DNA of 64,000 bases. Source: Cellulosilyticum sp. (GTDB lineage: Bacteria; Bacillota; Clostridia; Lachnospirales; Cellulosilyticaceae). The notes under the pieces were generated by a model. That model was not told the DNA's origin. It was given only the letters and a program-made list of their open reading frames with translations, and ran no database searches. Location: assembly GCA_017941635.1 (NCBI GenBank), contig JAGAVZ010000135.1, positions 1 to 64,000 of the forward strand. Reading direction: 5' to 3'. Both the position numbers and the translations under genes were made by a program. This document shows positions 38,087 to 47,645 of this stretch, one piece after another (position 1 is the first letter of the stretch; each line of letters starts with the position of its first letter).

Positions 38087-38932
38087 TTATTTGAAGTTAA
38101 ACATTGAGCTGATTTGCTTGCTAAGTTGTGCTAGCTCTTTTTCGCAGTCTGGTGAAGTATATCTTAACTGATTAAATAACTCACTGCGATTGCTTAATCT
38201 TTGGATGGTTTTTGTAAATGCCTTATCTACCTTTTGCTCTTCATCTGCTCTATGAACTAAAACTTTAACATCTCCTTCTGACCCTCGATAGAAAAGAATT
38301 TTGTAGTGTTCATATAATGCTGTACGTTCTTTTAGAATTTCTAGGTGCTTTACTTCTAGAATTTCTTCTTGCTTTTGATTTGGATAATAGAGCATCTTTG
38401 GACTGATTGCTTTTAGCTCTTCTGGTCTTACTTCAATAACTACATTCGGTAAGAGATAAAAGCATTTCTCTTGTTGTACGACTTGGACAATGCTTTTTGC
38501 TTGTTCGATAGATTTCATATGAGTATCTATTTTTTTATCTGCATTCATCAGTCCTTTGTAGCACCAAGATACTTCTTGTTTTTTGTGTTGTAGGCTTTTG
38601 ATTGACTCTGCTGCTTTATATTCTTCTTTTGTAAAGCTAAGCTTGTTGCCTTCTTCTTTAACAATATCCATTTTAATGAGTTTATCTATTAAATCATTAA
38701 CGATATGATCGTCTAAATCGAGTACATCTATAATGCCATATCGGTCTGTGATGCCCTGTCTAATACATGTGCACATATAGCTTTCTAAAGTTCCAATCGG
38801 TGCGTTGCATGTGTATTCCATCATTAAATCCATTTTAACGAGAGGGAGATATGCATCTAATCCATTCACAAACTGATATCCTTCATAATAGTTACTATAA
38901 TCCTGCTCTATGAATTTTTCATTGGTTGCCAT
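38087..38932 (-). CDS. winged-helix-like protein of the dynamin operon
   Basis: 281 residues with AGGGAGGA upstream. Residues about 45-110 look like a winged helix (MCTCIRQGITDRYGIIDVLDLDDHIVNDLIDKLIKMDIVKEE). The rest mixes a coiled segment with a beta-rich part (YLLPNVVIEVRPEE, HYKILFYRGSEGDVKVLV). No membrane segment or catalytic motif. Last gene of the five-gene unit, 14 bases after the previous stop. A DNA- or protein-binding adaptor is possible. I do not recognise a family. Confidence 0.65.
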   Translation of the reverse strand: MATNEKFIEQDYSNYYEGYQFVNGLDAYLPLVKMDLMMEYTCNAPIGTLESYMCTCIRQGITDRYGIIDVLDLDDHIVNDLIDKLIKMDIVKEEGNKLSFTKEEYKAAESIKSLQHKKQEVSWCYKGLMNADKKIDTHMKSIEQAKSIVQVVQQEKCFYLLPNVVIEVRPEELKAISPKMLYYPNQKQEEILEVKHLEILKERTALYEHYKILFYRGSEGDVKVLVHRADEEQKVDKAFTKTIQRLSNRSELFNQLRYTSPDCEKELAQLSKQISSMFNFK

Positions 38933-38946
38933 ACGCGTCCTCCCTC

Positions 38947-41460
38947 TTATTGAATCTCTGACAATGCTTTTTTATGCGTTCTTAAGCATCTGTCGTATAG
39001 TTTTGCAAATAATGATGTTGGTTCTTTGGCTGCATCTCCCACTAGAACAGCTTTCTTTCCTCTTACTAAAGAAATAAGGAATTCTAAATTTGGCATATCC
39101 TGTGCTTCATGGATAATGACATATTCAAAATCATCTCTTAATAATCCTGTACGCTTATGCTCTACTAAAGCATGGTGAGTCGCACCAATGACATTGATTT
39201 GAGCTGCAAGATATGAAGTTAGCATGTCTTCATTTTCTTCTAAACTAGAACGCCAATCTTCTTTTAGCTTGGCAATCGCATCATAGAATGCAACTTTTTC
39301 TTTGTAGATTTCTAATTTGAAGGTTCTTTGCTCCACCGCAGCTTCTAACTTTTCTAAGCTCATTACACTTTCATGGCTTAATGGTGCTTGTAGGATTTGT
39401 TTAACCCCTTCTTCTTCCTCTTCAATAAGTTCAAGAAAATCTTTAAACATTTTTTCTTGTAACTTACTTTCAAGTAAGCTCATGATTTCTTCTTGTTTCT
39501 TGAGAACTTCAAGCATCTTCTCTTGGTTTTCTTCTTGTAATTTGATAAGCTGGTTGTTCTTTTCAACAATTACTTCAAGTTCAAGATATTCTTCTACACC
39601 TTCTAGATAAGTTGTATAGGTGCTTCCATCTTCAAATAAGCTTTCCACCCTTTGCATACATTTAAATACCTCAATTACATCCGCCTTTGTCATATCTTCT
39701 CTATGACAAGCTGTCATTAGACCTATGCTATAGTCTCTCATATAGCCTTCAACTTGTTCTTTAAGTTTATAAACTTTTTCTTTAAGTTCATCTAAATAAC
39801 GTGTACTGATAATACCTGTGGCAGTTTCTTCACCTTTTTGGCGGAAATCAGCCAGCTTTTCTTCTAATGCTTTGATATTCTCTTGTACACTTATATCTTC
39901 TACAATGCTGTCATTTGGGTCAATTTGTTTTAAGGCTGCTGTATTTAGATATTGACGTCTTGCTTCTAATAACTCTGTTTCAAGAACTTTGCACTGTTGC
40001 TCATAAGCATTTCTTTCTTGAATCTGTTTTTTATAGGCTTGAAGTTTTTCTTCAAACACTTGAACCTCTTTGCTATATTCTAATACAAGTGCCTTATTTT
40101 CTTCATAACCAATCGTTTCTCTATATGTTTTTGTCCAGAGCATTTCATTATATAGGTCATCACAAGTGCTGAGTTGCTCTTTTAGTCTGCCATAGGTTTC
40201 AAGCTCTTTATCTGATATAGATGCATACCTTTCCAGCGCATCTACATACGATGCCCCTTGATTGCCTAAAGCAAGTGATTCTTCTTGAAGTTTTACTTTA
40301 TCTTCTTCAACCTCTGCTAAAAGATTAAGGATATGATTTATAAGCTGAATCGTTTTTTCTGCATACGCATAGGTATCACACTCTGCTCTCATTTGGTCAA
40401 GTTCTTTTTTATGACGGTTATGCTTAGACGCTTCCTCTGTCAGCTTGTGTAAACTAGAATTCCTTAAGTGACTTACTTTATATTCTAAAGTATATGGACT
40501 GATTTCACCTTCTTCAGAAGACTGAATTTGAGTCACTTCAACCACACAGTTACAGTTATGAGTTTCTGTATTATGACTATCTAGATTACTATTTTCTGCA
40601 TCATATCCATTCACATTACAATGACCTTCATGGCAATATTCCTCAATGTCTTGTAACAACTCTTTTACTTGTTTTGAATCCGGTGCCACTATAAGTGTTC
40701 TTTGATTTTGTGCGCTTACTTGTTGCACTACTTCTCTCATTAAAGGTTTTGCATCGGTATCACCTTGTGTATCAATAAAGTATAGATTTTCTGTAGATAA
40801 TACTTGGTTAACAATATATTTTTGCTCTTCACTTAATAGCTCGTACCCACTTGTGAAGTGTTCAGGATTAACTTCCTTTAAATCAAACGGCTTGAGCTTT
40901 TCCACTGTTGGCATAAAGTCTTGCATACTGCTATTAGCTGCTTTGCCTTCATATAAATATCTTAAAGCTTCTTCTTGACCCACTTGATCAATGACCGCTT
41001 GTACTATTTCTTCATCCTTATGACCATCTGTCATAAAGCTATGCCATAATTTTACGTAATTTGCAAAGTCTCTTTTCTCTTTTTCTGACTGCATAAAACG
41101 TTCCACATCATGGTGCTCTTTTCCATTGATATACTGGAATTTGTAAACTGGAACAAAAGTAATTTTTTCTTCTAACAATTTTCCTTCTTCAATTGCCTTA
41201 TGATACATCAAAACATCTGTATCTTCTGCTCTGACAACTTTTAAATAACCCTTACTTTCACCAACACATTCTAATGTAATGGTGGCACTATATAAATAAA
41301 CCTTTAATCCCTGCTCTTTATCGAAACTTTCGCTATATAGTGTTCCTCTCCCTATCGGATTAAATTGACTTGTTAAATATCTAGACCATTCATTTGCCCC
41401 TTGTTCAACCATTTTCCCATGAATAAACTTCATAGGTGCATCTAATACTAATATATCCAT
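38947..41460 (-). CDS. coiled-coil protein with degenerate SF1 helicase halves
   Basis: 837 residues. Residues 1-200 are an unrecognised N-domain. At 209-262 the order LSEEQKYIVNQVL, YFIDTQGDTDAK, RTLIVAPDSKQV mimics motifs Q, I and Ia of SF1 helicases, but the P-loop lacks its second Gly and the Ser/Thr. About 330-740 is a long coiled coil with Glu/Gln-rich heptads. Then VIIHEAQD (781-788) stands where DExQ is expected, with His in place of the catalytic Asp, and AVLVGDAAKEP follows as motif III. The protein stops about 25 residues later with no second RecA domain. It should not hydrolyse ATP. A scaffold role is likely. Confidence 0.7.
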   Translation of the reverse strand: MDILVLDAPMKFIHGKMVEQGANEWSRYLTSQFNPIGRGTLYSESFDKEQGLKVYLYSATITLECVGESKGYLKVVRAEDTDVLMYHKAIEEGKLLEEKITFVPVYKFQYINGKEHHDVERFMQSEKEKRDFANYVKLWHSFMTDGHKDEEIVQAVIDQVGQEEALRYLYEGKAANSSMQDFMPTVEKLKPFDLKEVNPEHFTSGYELLSEEQKYIVNQVLSTENLYFIDTQGDTDAKPLMREVVQQVSAQNQRTLIVAPDSKQVKELLQDIEEYCHEGHCNVNGYDAENSNLDSHNTETHNCNCVVEVTQIQSSEEGEISPYTLEYKVSHLRNSSLHKLTEEASKHNRHKKELDQMRAECDTYAYAEKTIQLINHILNLLAEVEEDKVKLQEESLALGNQGASYVDALERYASISDKELETYGRLKEQLSTCDDLYNEMLWTKTYRETIGYEENKALVLEYSKEVQVFEEKLQAYKKQIQERNAYEQQCKVLETELLEARRQYLNTAALKQIDPNDSIVEDISVQENIKALEEKLADFRQKGEETATGIISTRYLDELKEKVYKLKEQVEGYMRDYSIGLMTACHREDMTKADVIEVFKCMQRVESLFEDGSTYTTYLEGVEEYLELEVIVEKNNQLIKLQEENQEKMLEVLKKQEEIMSLLESKLQEKMFKDFLELIEEEEEGVKQILQAPLSHESVMSLEKLEAAVEQRTFKLEIYKEKVAFYDAIAKLKEDWRSSLEENEDMLTSYLAAQINVIGATHHALVEHKRTGLLRDDFEYVIIHEAQDMPNLEFLISLVRGKKAVLVGDAAKEPTSLFAKLYDRCLRTHKKALSEIQ

Positions 41461-41466
41461 ATCTTT

Positions 41467-43308
41467 CTACCCCAACAAATCATCAATATTAAAATCTTTG
41501 TAATCTATTATTTCTTCAATAGCTTGAGTTTTCTCTAATGTTTCTGCAAGCTCTTTTTCCAACATCTTATATGGCTCTAAGCCTTCTTCTAGTTGTTTTA
41601 CTAACCCCTCTAATTCTATAGGTGTTTTCATTGCGCTTTGATTCATAAATTGATTTAAAAGCTGCTCTTCTACTTGTCCACTTAATGTTTCAAAGTGATT
41701 GTTTGTCACTAATTCGCAGCCCATTAAAATCTCTCTGATTCCTTTAACTTTTTCGCTGATTTCACCTTGGTAAGCCTCCACTTCACGCTTACTACTGTGT
41801 TTATCATATACTTTTCTTAAATAACCTACTGCAAGCCCACCTGCCAGAACCACAGGGAATACACTAAGCGCAGCACTTACCACACTCACACTTGCTGCTG
41901 CTGGTCCTAAGAATGCAATATATCCTGTTAAAGCAGAGCCAATCTTTACACTATCCCATAAACTATCTTTAATGACTGTGTTATCTTTTAAAGTTTCCAT
42001 TTGCTCAATGTCTTCAACATGTTTTTCTTCGTTAAATAACATCGTACTGTTATAAAGTTTTTCTTGTTCAATATGGAGATTTTCTGCAAATCTTCTAAGC
42101 TCCTCAAGGCAAGAGTCATCTAATTGTTTCACTCTTTTCTCCCAAGACGCTTCTAATTGCTGACAAAGATCTTGAATTCGCTCTTGTATTGTTTCATTAA
42201 TATGCTCTTCGCAGAGATACTCTGTCTCTAATTGACCTAGCTGCTCTAAGCTTATTTTCTTTTGGTTCATCTCACGCATTTCATCTGCTAAGAAACCATA
42301 TTTAATCCATGAAACAAACTTTTCTTGAATTTCTTCACTAATTTCTTTGTGAATATCATGAATAGAGCCTTCATAATCTCTAATCATTTTTTGAACCTGA
42401 TTACTAATTTGAATCATCTCATCGTGATAGCCTATTTCTCTTTCAATAAGCGCCAGTAAGCTTTGTGTAATCACTTCTTTTTTCTTATTTTCAATGTCTT
42501 CACCGATTTCTTCTTGGATTGCATTTAAAAGTCTTGCCACGCCATTATTTGGTGTTATTTCACCACGTTCCACAGCTTCTAACTCTTGGTAAGCTGATAA
42601 TGGAATGTATGTGCTAATCTCTGGCATATCTCTTTCGGCACTTGCCATAATTTCCTCTTGGCTTGCGCATACCTCATCAATGCGATTTAAAACACCAATC
42701 ATTTCCTTTCCTTGGCCTTTGATGTCAAATATATAATCTCGCACATTTTGCTGACCAATATAATTGCTGTTAAATACCCAAATCACAATATCCGCCCATG
42801 GAATATAGCGTTTTGTAATCTCTTCATTTGAATCCGTTACTGTACCAAGTCCTGGTGTATCGATTAAGTCAAATTGCTTTAAAATCGGTAGATTAAGCCC
42901 AATCTCAATATTTGTACATTCCTTGATAAAAGCAGCTTCACCACTTTTTTCTTCTAGCATTTCCACTAATTTATCCACATCTTGTAATTTAAAACGTCCA
43001 TTCTTTGTAATTACACTGCACTCTTCTTCTTCACTATAGTAAAAATGATAGATTGCAGAAGTTGCTTCTAAAACGCTTGTTCTAGATAATCTTTTACCTA
43101 AAATGCTATTAATTAATGTGGATTTACCCGCTTTAACTTCACCCATTAAAACCACTTTAATCGGTAAATTTAGAGAACCTCTGATAATATCTAGGCATCC
43201 TTTATTTTCTTCAAATAATGGCTGAAACTGTGCAAATAGTGTGCTTTCCTCACTACGCCCAGGTGCTTCCTCCATGATTTCGTGTAACTTATCTATATAT
43301 TGTTCCAT
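41467..43308 (-). CDS. dynamin-like GTPase with membrane-inserting hairpin
   Basis: 613 residues. G1 GEVKAGKST (56-64), G3 DTPG (150-153), G4 NRID (208-211): a complete dynamin-type GTPase. Helical stalk regions flank a hydrophobic double segment at about 455-498, placed like the paddle or membrane hairpin of bacterial dynamin-like proteins. It starts six bases after the upstream dynamin. Bacterial dynamins often act as unequal pairs, and this one has the membrane part. Function inferred: GTP-driven membrane binding or fusion. Confidence 0.88.
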   Translation of the reverse strand: MEQYIDKLHEIMEEAPGRSEESTLFAQFQPLFEENKGCLDIIRGSLNLPIKVVLMGEVKAGKSTLINSILGKRLSRTSVLEATSAIYHFYYSEEEECSVITKNGRFKLQDVDKLVEMLEEKSGEAAFIKECTNIEIGLNLPILKQFDLIDTPGLGTVTDSNEEITKRYIPWADIVIWVFNSNYIGQQNVRDYIFDIKGQGKEMIGVLNRIDEVCASQEEIMASAERDMPEISTYIPLSAYQELEAVERGEITPNNGVARLLNAIQEEIGEDIENKKKEVITQSLLALIEREIGYHDEMIQISNQVQKMIRDYEGSIHDIHKEISEEIQEKFVSWIKYGFLADEMREMNQKKISLEQLGQLETEYLCEEHINETIQERIQDLCQQLEASWEKRVKQLDDSCLEELRRFAENLHIEQEKLYNSTMLFNEEKHVEDIEQMETLKDNTVIKDSLWDSVKIGSALTGYIAFLGPAAASVSVVSAALSVFPVVLAGGLAVGYLRKVYDKHSSKREVEAYQGEISEKVKGIREILMGCELVTNNHFETLSGQVEEQLLNQFMNQSAMKTPIELEGLVKQLEEGLEPYKMLEKELAETLEKTQAIEEIIDYKDFNIDDLLG

Positions 43309-43314
43309 TCTTCA

Positions 43315-45249
43315 TCACCCATTCCCTTTAATGTAATCCATTATCGTACTTTCTCTCGTTGGCTGTGATAATATCTTATCTATTGTTTTTAAAGCATAAA
43401 GTTGATTGATGCGTACCTTATCATTTCCATAAATTCCGTCAAACTGATTTTGTCTAATCTCAAGAATCTGCTTTTGCTCCTGTAATAAACTTGTTTGTAA
43501 TTCTTCTGTTAAATGATGTGTCATTGTTTCTACTAATTGCGTTAGCCCTTCAAAGAGCTTTTCCTTACACTCTTCGATATATGGCTTGTCTACCATTTTC
43601 TTTACAGCACTAATACTACTAACTAGTTTTCTAAGCGGATGATTTTCTACCTTCTCTAAGCCTAAGTTCATTTCAACTAGGCTAAAATATTTCTCTATAC
43701 TAAATGTATCCACCCAATCTTGCATTGGATACGTTGTAACTTTTCTGAGTTCCAGCTTATCCACATACTCTAACTGAATACGCTCTACTTGTTTTAAAAT
43801 TACTTGAAGTAATTCTTTAACTTCTCCTTCAATAGCTGCCACATTAAAAATCTCTTCATTCATAACAGCCTCTTTATCTCTATCTATTTCAAACAATGCC
43901 TCTGTGAATTTTTCAATATGAGATGAAACCATATGTTCATAGCTTAAAATCATATCTTCAAGTTGAACTTTACTTTCTTCTTGAAGTTTTTTAAAAGCCT
44001 CTGAAATCGCTTTATTTCGTGCAATATGCTCTTTAAGTTTCTCTTCAAGCTCTTGAATATAATAGCTGAGTAAAACTTGAAACTTCATTTCTTCTCGCTG
44101 AATTTCACTTAAAAGCTTCTCTGTTTTGACTTGGTTTGCCCCTTTCAAGAAATGGATATTGATATAATCTTCCAAGGCGATATAACCACTTTGTTTAAGT
44201 AGCATTTCATCACCTTCAAGTCTTGCTTTAAGTGCAGTCGCTGCTGAAAATGGTAAGATACTATTAAATTCTTCACCATATATCTCATAAGCCTGCTCTA
44301 AGATGCGTGCTTTCTCTTCTTCACTGCGTATACAATCACTTCTATTAAGAAGTGCTAGCATTTCTTTACGCTGACAAGCCTTTGTCTTGCCAAATAACTC
44401 TTCTTCTATTTCTCTGATATGCGTTTTGGTTGAATTCATAGCAATCTTATTCATATCCATAACCCATATAATCCCATCGGCCTCATCATAATACTTCTTG
44501 ATAGACTCTTGAAGTGCACTCGCCACTCGATTTTGTCTAAGACCTGGTGTATCTACCACTTGAAAGTTTGCAAGCACCTCATTAGTCTCTACTGGCCATT
44601 TCGCCTCTATAATATCTGAAGTGTACAAATCCTCTCTCCAAAGACGCTCTTTGTAATCTTCTAGCTTGTCTGCTACTTCTCTAAAAGGAATATGCTGTGC
44701 TTTACAGATTTTTTGAATTGCTTCTGTTTTTTCTTTTATATTCGATTGAATCTTATGTATGGAATCATTACGTTTTATTTCTTCTTCCTCAATAAGTTTC
44801 TTTGCATCTTCACTAGACAAAGTGCTTACCTTATTTCCCTTTTTATCATAGGTTACAAGCTGCACCCCTTTTGATATTTCATCATGAAAAACATCAATCT
44901 TCCATGTCATTGGGTCAAACTTCATCTTTGCTACTTCTTTACCTAGCAATGTATTAACAACTGTTGATTTCCCAGCATTTCCATCCCCAATTACAAAGAT
45001 AGAAAACTTATCCTCTAACTTATTTGCTAGTGTTCTTAGTCTTCTAATCCCTTGGCTAACTTCCTCCACACATTGTAGTTCTCTTTCTGACTGGTTATCA
45101 GATGTAACGAGCGGAACAATAGCCGCTTCAATGCGGTTAATCTTTTCTTCCAACCTACCCTTTATATAAAAACGCTCTCTATTAATTTTTTCTGCTTCTA
45201 ATTTTTCATAAAAAGTTACCAGTTTACTTGCTATCTCGTGAATCGCCAT
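43315..45249 (-). CDS. dynamin-like GTPase, soluble partner
   Basis: 644 residues. G1 GDGNAGKST (88-96), G3 VVDTPGLRQN (D233), G4 NRSD (302-305). Long helical regions after about 385 form the probable stalk. No hydrophobic hairpin is found, so it differs from the neighbouring GTPase. It starts two bases after the end of the tail-anchored coiled-coil gene. It probably forms a hetero-oligomer with the second GTPase. Confidence 0.88.
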   Translation of the reverse strand: MAIHEIASKLVTFYEKLEAEKINRERFYIKGRLEEKINRIEAAIVPLVTSDNQSERELQCVEEVSQGIRRLRTLANKLEDKFSIFVIGDGNAGKSTVVNTLLGKEVAKMKFDPMTWKIDVFHDEISKGVQLVTYDKKGNKVSTLSSEDAKKLIEEEEIKRNDSIHKIQSNIKEKTEAIQKICKAQHIPFREVADKLEDYKERLWREDLYTSDIIEAKWPVETNEVLANFQVVDTPGLRQNRVASALQESIKKYYDEADGIIWVMDMNKIAMNSTKTHIREIEEELFGKTKACQRKEMLALLNRSDCIRSEEEKARILEQAYEIYGEEFNSILPFSAATALKARLEGDEMLLKQSGYIALEDYINIHFLKGANQVKTEKLLSEIQREEMKFQVLLSYYIQELEEKLKEHIARNKAISEAFKKLQEESKVQLEDMILSYEHMVSSHIEKFTEALFEIDRDKEAVMNEEIFNVAAIEGEVKELLQVILKQVERIQLEYVDKLELRKVTTYPMQDWVDTFSIEKYFSLVEMNLGLEKVENHPLRKLVSSISAVKKMVDKPYIEECKEKLFEGLTQLVETMTHHLTEELQTSLLQEQKQILEIRQNQFDGIYGNDKVRINQLYALKTIDKILSQPTRESTIMDYIKGNG

Positions 45250-45251
45250 AA

Positions 45252-45824
45252 TTAATTACCTCTGGCAATAATAAAAATAAGTAAACCGACAACTGCTGCC
45301 ATTAAACCAAAATTCACATAGAATAATTTTTGAATCTTATCATTAAGTGCTTTTTGATTTGTTGCAACCGTTTCTTGAAGTGTTCTATAACTTTCCCCCA
45401 TCACACTACTGCTCTCTTTGAATAATCGATCGATATTCTCCATATGTGCATCCACTTGCTCACTCATAGTAGACACTTCAGTACGTAGCTTTTCATTAGT
45501 GATATATAGTTCCTGCGTGCTTTGATTCACTATATTTTTAATACGCTCTTCACTTTCTTTAATCTCTGATGCTTGTTTTTCACACACATCATAAACTAAA
45601 GCTTTAATTTCTTCTTCTGATATATAATCTAAACCTTGAAGTTTATGTTTAACTCTTTCAACTTCAGCACTAATCTCTTCAAGAGCATCTGCAATCTCTG
45701 CCTTATAGCTTCTTGTTACAACATCCTTTGCAACCTCTTTCATCTGTGCTTCTTTAAGCACCTCTAAAGAAATTGCTTCTATTAACCCTTTAAATTCGTC
45801 TAATAAATTGTTCTCTGCTGCCAA
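45252..45824 (-). CDS. tail-anchored coiled-coil protein, first gene of the dynamin operon
   Basis: About 190 residues. I choose the TTG at 45824: AAGGAG lies nine bases upstream, and the promoter's predicted start of transcription lies inside the upstream ATG (45860) reading frame. The protein is helical and acidic with coiled coil from about 40 to 165. A single C-terminal membrane helix (FGLMAAVVGLLIFIIA) ends in RGN, so the body faces the cytoplasm. It could recruit the dynamins to the membrane. Confidence 0.72.
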   Translation of the reverse strand: MAAENNLLDEFKGLIEAISLEVLKEAQMKEVAKDVVTRSYKAEIADALEEISAEVERVKHKLQGLDYISEEEIKALVYDVCEKQASEIKESEERIKNIVNQSTQELYITNEKLRTEVSTMSEQVDAHMENIDRLFKESSSVMGESYRTLQETVATNQKALNDKIQKLFYVNFGLMAAVVGLLIFIIARGN

Positions 45825-45862
45825 TGTTTTGTGCTCCTTATTGTAAAAATTGGTATACATTC

Positions 45863-45891
45863 ATTATACGTTTCCCCCTAGTACTTTTCCA
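45863..45891 (-). promoter_or_regulatory. promoter of the dynamin operon
   Basis: On the minus strand TGGAAA (45891-45886), 17 bases, then TATAAT (45868-45863). Transcription would begin about 45856, which is after the ATG at 45860 and before the AAGGAG-TTG start. Confidence 0.55.
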
Positions 45892-45968
45892 TAATAATTT
45901 TATACAATGCCTTGTATTACCTAACTCAAAAGAAAATACATTCTAAATAAATATCAAATAGTTATTTT

Positions 45969-46011
45969 AAATAGAAATAGGACCCCCACCTTGGAAGTCC
46001 TATTTCTATTT
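45969..46011. terminator. terminator separating GNAT and dynamin operon
   Basis: A perfect 15-base stem (45969-45983 with 45997-46011). It blocks read-through from the genes upstream into the dynamin operon. Confidence 0.8.
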
Positions 46012-46116
46012 ATCAACAGATTTGTCTAACAGAGCCTATATTTATATCCTACAGCTTCCCATTTTTTTGTAGTAGGATTATATCCAAAATAACTTCTCTT
46101 TTCTCCTATTCTCTTT

Positions 46117-46566
46117 CTATATCTTTTCTCTTGTTCTAAATTTCATTAGAAATTCTATCTCATCCGTCTCTTCATTGTATCCCTTGCTCACTATTTCAAA
46201 TCCCTGTCTTTGATAAAAGGCAATGGCATCTTTATTTTTCTCATACACACTAAGTGAAAGTTCATCAAAACGCTCTTTAGCTTGTTCAACTAATGCACGT
46301 CCCATGCCTTGTCCTTGATTATCTTTCTTTATAAACAAGCCTTCAATGTAGCCCTTTCTTATACCAATGAAACCTTTAATATCATCATCCTGTTCAACTA
46401 CAAATATATTGATCCCTAACTCCTTTGCAGCAAGCATGATATCCTTAACCATTTCATAATTACCTTCCCAATAAGTTTTAGTAATAAAATCATGTGCCTC
46501 TATATTGGCCTGCAACCAAATCTGCATCACCTGTTCCAAATCATTTATATTATAATTTCTAACCAT
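46117..46566 (-). CDS. GNAT family N-acetyltransferase
   Basis: 149 residues with GGAAGAGG upstream. A GNAT fold with YIEGLFIKKDNQGQGMGRALVEQAK (acetyl-CoA loop QGQGMG) and NKDAIAFYQRQGFE, like YjaB/RimI-type small acetyltransferases. The substrate is unknown. Confidence 0.87.
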   Translation of the reverse strand: MVRNYNINDLEQVMQIWLQANIEAHDFITKTYWEGNYEMVKDIMLAAKELGINIFVVEQDDDIKGFIGIRKGYIEGLFIKKDNQGQGMGRALVEQAKERFDELSLSVYEKNKDAIAFYQRQGFEIVSKGYNEETDEIEFLMKFRTREKI

Positions 46567-46618
46567 AATCCTCTTCCCTTACTATATCTTTTATCTCATC
46601 TTATTTTAGATATCCTGC

Positions 46619-47248
46619 CTATAACTTTATAAAATTTAGAATCTCTGCTCTCTCAAGTTCCTTTATATGTACTTCGCCCTTGCTGAGCTGATATTTACTA
46701 TGACATTTTTCAAAATTAATTCCCTCTATCATTTCACCTTGACTAAGTTCATAGCCATAGTCTTTTACTTCATGGATTAATTGTGCATAGGTATATTTCT
46801 TTTTGTTTCCTTCATCATCTCTAAAATTCGATAAATGAAATGGCAAGATAGAAAGCACACCATTTCTCTTTAGCACCCTATATGCCTCTTCCAATAATTT
46901 TTTCTTATGACTGCCATCGCCACCATGTAAAAGATTATAGTATAGTACCACATCCAAAGACTCATCTTCAAACTCTAGTGTGTAGTCCTTATTCCCCTTT
47001 TGAACCACCACGTTTTGTATTTGCTCTACTTCAAGTTTTTCTTTAAGTTCCTTTAAACAAGCTGCTTTAACATCCACAGCATAAACTTTTCCCAACTCAT
47101 TGAGCCCTCTAGCTAATGCCACACTATAATGTCCATAGCCACAGCCATAATCTAAAACCTGTGCATCCTTTCTAAAACGCATTTTATCAAATAGTATTTT
47201 TCCTTCTGTTTTCTCCCAAGTAACTAATTCGTCATATATAGAACCCAT
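46619..47248 (-). CDS. class I SAM-dependent methyltransferase
   Basis: About 209 residues from the ATG at 47248, with AAGGTTGGAG upstream; the TTG at 47260 lies inside that site. Motif I VLDYGCGYGHYS, motif II VYAVDVKAACL, and VVLYYNLLHG are present. The substrate is unknown. It may be cotranscribed with the GNAT gene 52 bases downstream. Confidence 0.85.
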   Translation of the reverse strand: MGSIYDELVTWEKTEGKILFDKMRFRKDAQVLDYGCGYGHYSVALARGLNELGKVYAVDVKAACLKELKEKLEVEQIQNVVVQKGNKDYTLEFEDESLDVVLYYNLLHGGDGSHKKKLLEEAYRVLKRNGVLSILPFHLSNFRDDEGNKKKYTYAQLIHEVKDYGYELSQGEMIEGINFEKCHSKYQLSKGEVHIKELERAEILNFIKL

Positions 47249-47330
47249 ACAATACTCCAACCTTCCCCTAGTTTATAAAATATCTTGTCTATAAAATTTC
47301 TCTTTATTATATACTTCAAATTCTAAATTT

Positions 47331-47408
47331 TCAAACCGCAATCTTTTCTCGTTGTGCTAGCTCGTGTAGGTAATTAATCAATCCATTCTCCTTATAAAAC
47401 TGCTTCAT
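47331..47408 (-). CDS. possible 25-residue small protein or gene remnant
   Basis: The ATG at 47408 is 11 bases after AAGGAG, and the frame is open for 25 codons (MKQFYKENGLINYLHELAQR...). An in-frame GTG at 47429 extends it. Composition looks coding, but the length makes chance possible. Confidence 0.25.
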   Translation of the reverse strand: MKQFYKENGLINYLHELAQREKIAV

Positions 47409-47645
47409 TTTCTCATCTGCTCCTTTCACCTGTTTCTCTCATATATAGACTCTGTTTCTTTTATAAAGTTATGGTTTTAAAATATTTTTTATCTATCCAC
47501 AATATAGGCTTAATGCCTTTCAACTTTTCCCCAACATACACATTTTATCTTAGGATAACTTACTTCATATTTTATCCCCCTTTAGAATAGTTATAATAGA
47601 AGACTTCTCACCCATCAAACTTTTTAAGATAAGGAGGATTCCAAA

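Noticed and set aside
44692-44874. Plus-strand short frames inside the dynamin operon
   Set aside because: They are antisense shadows of the GTPase and coiled-coil genes with no start signals.
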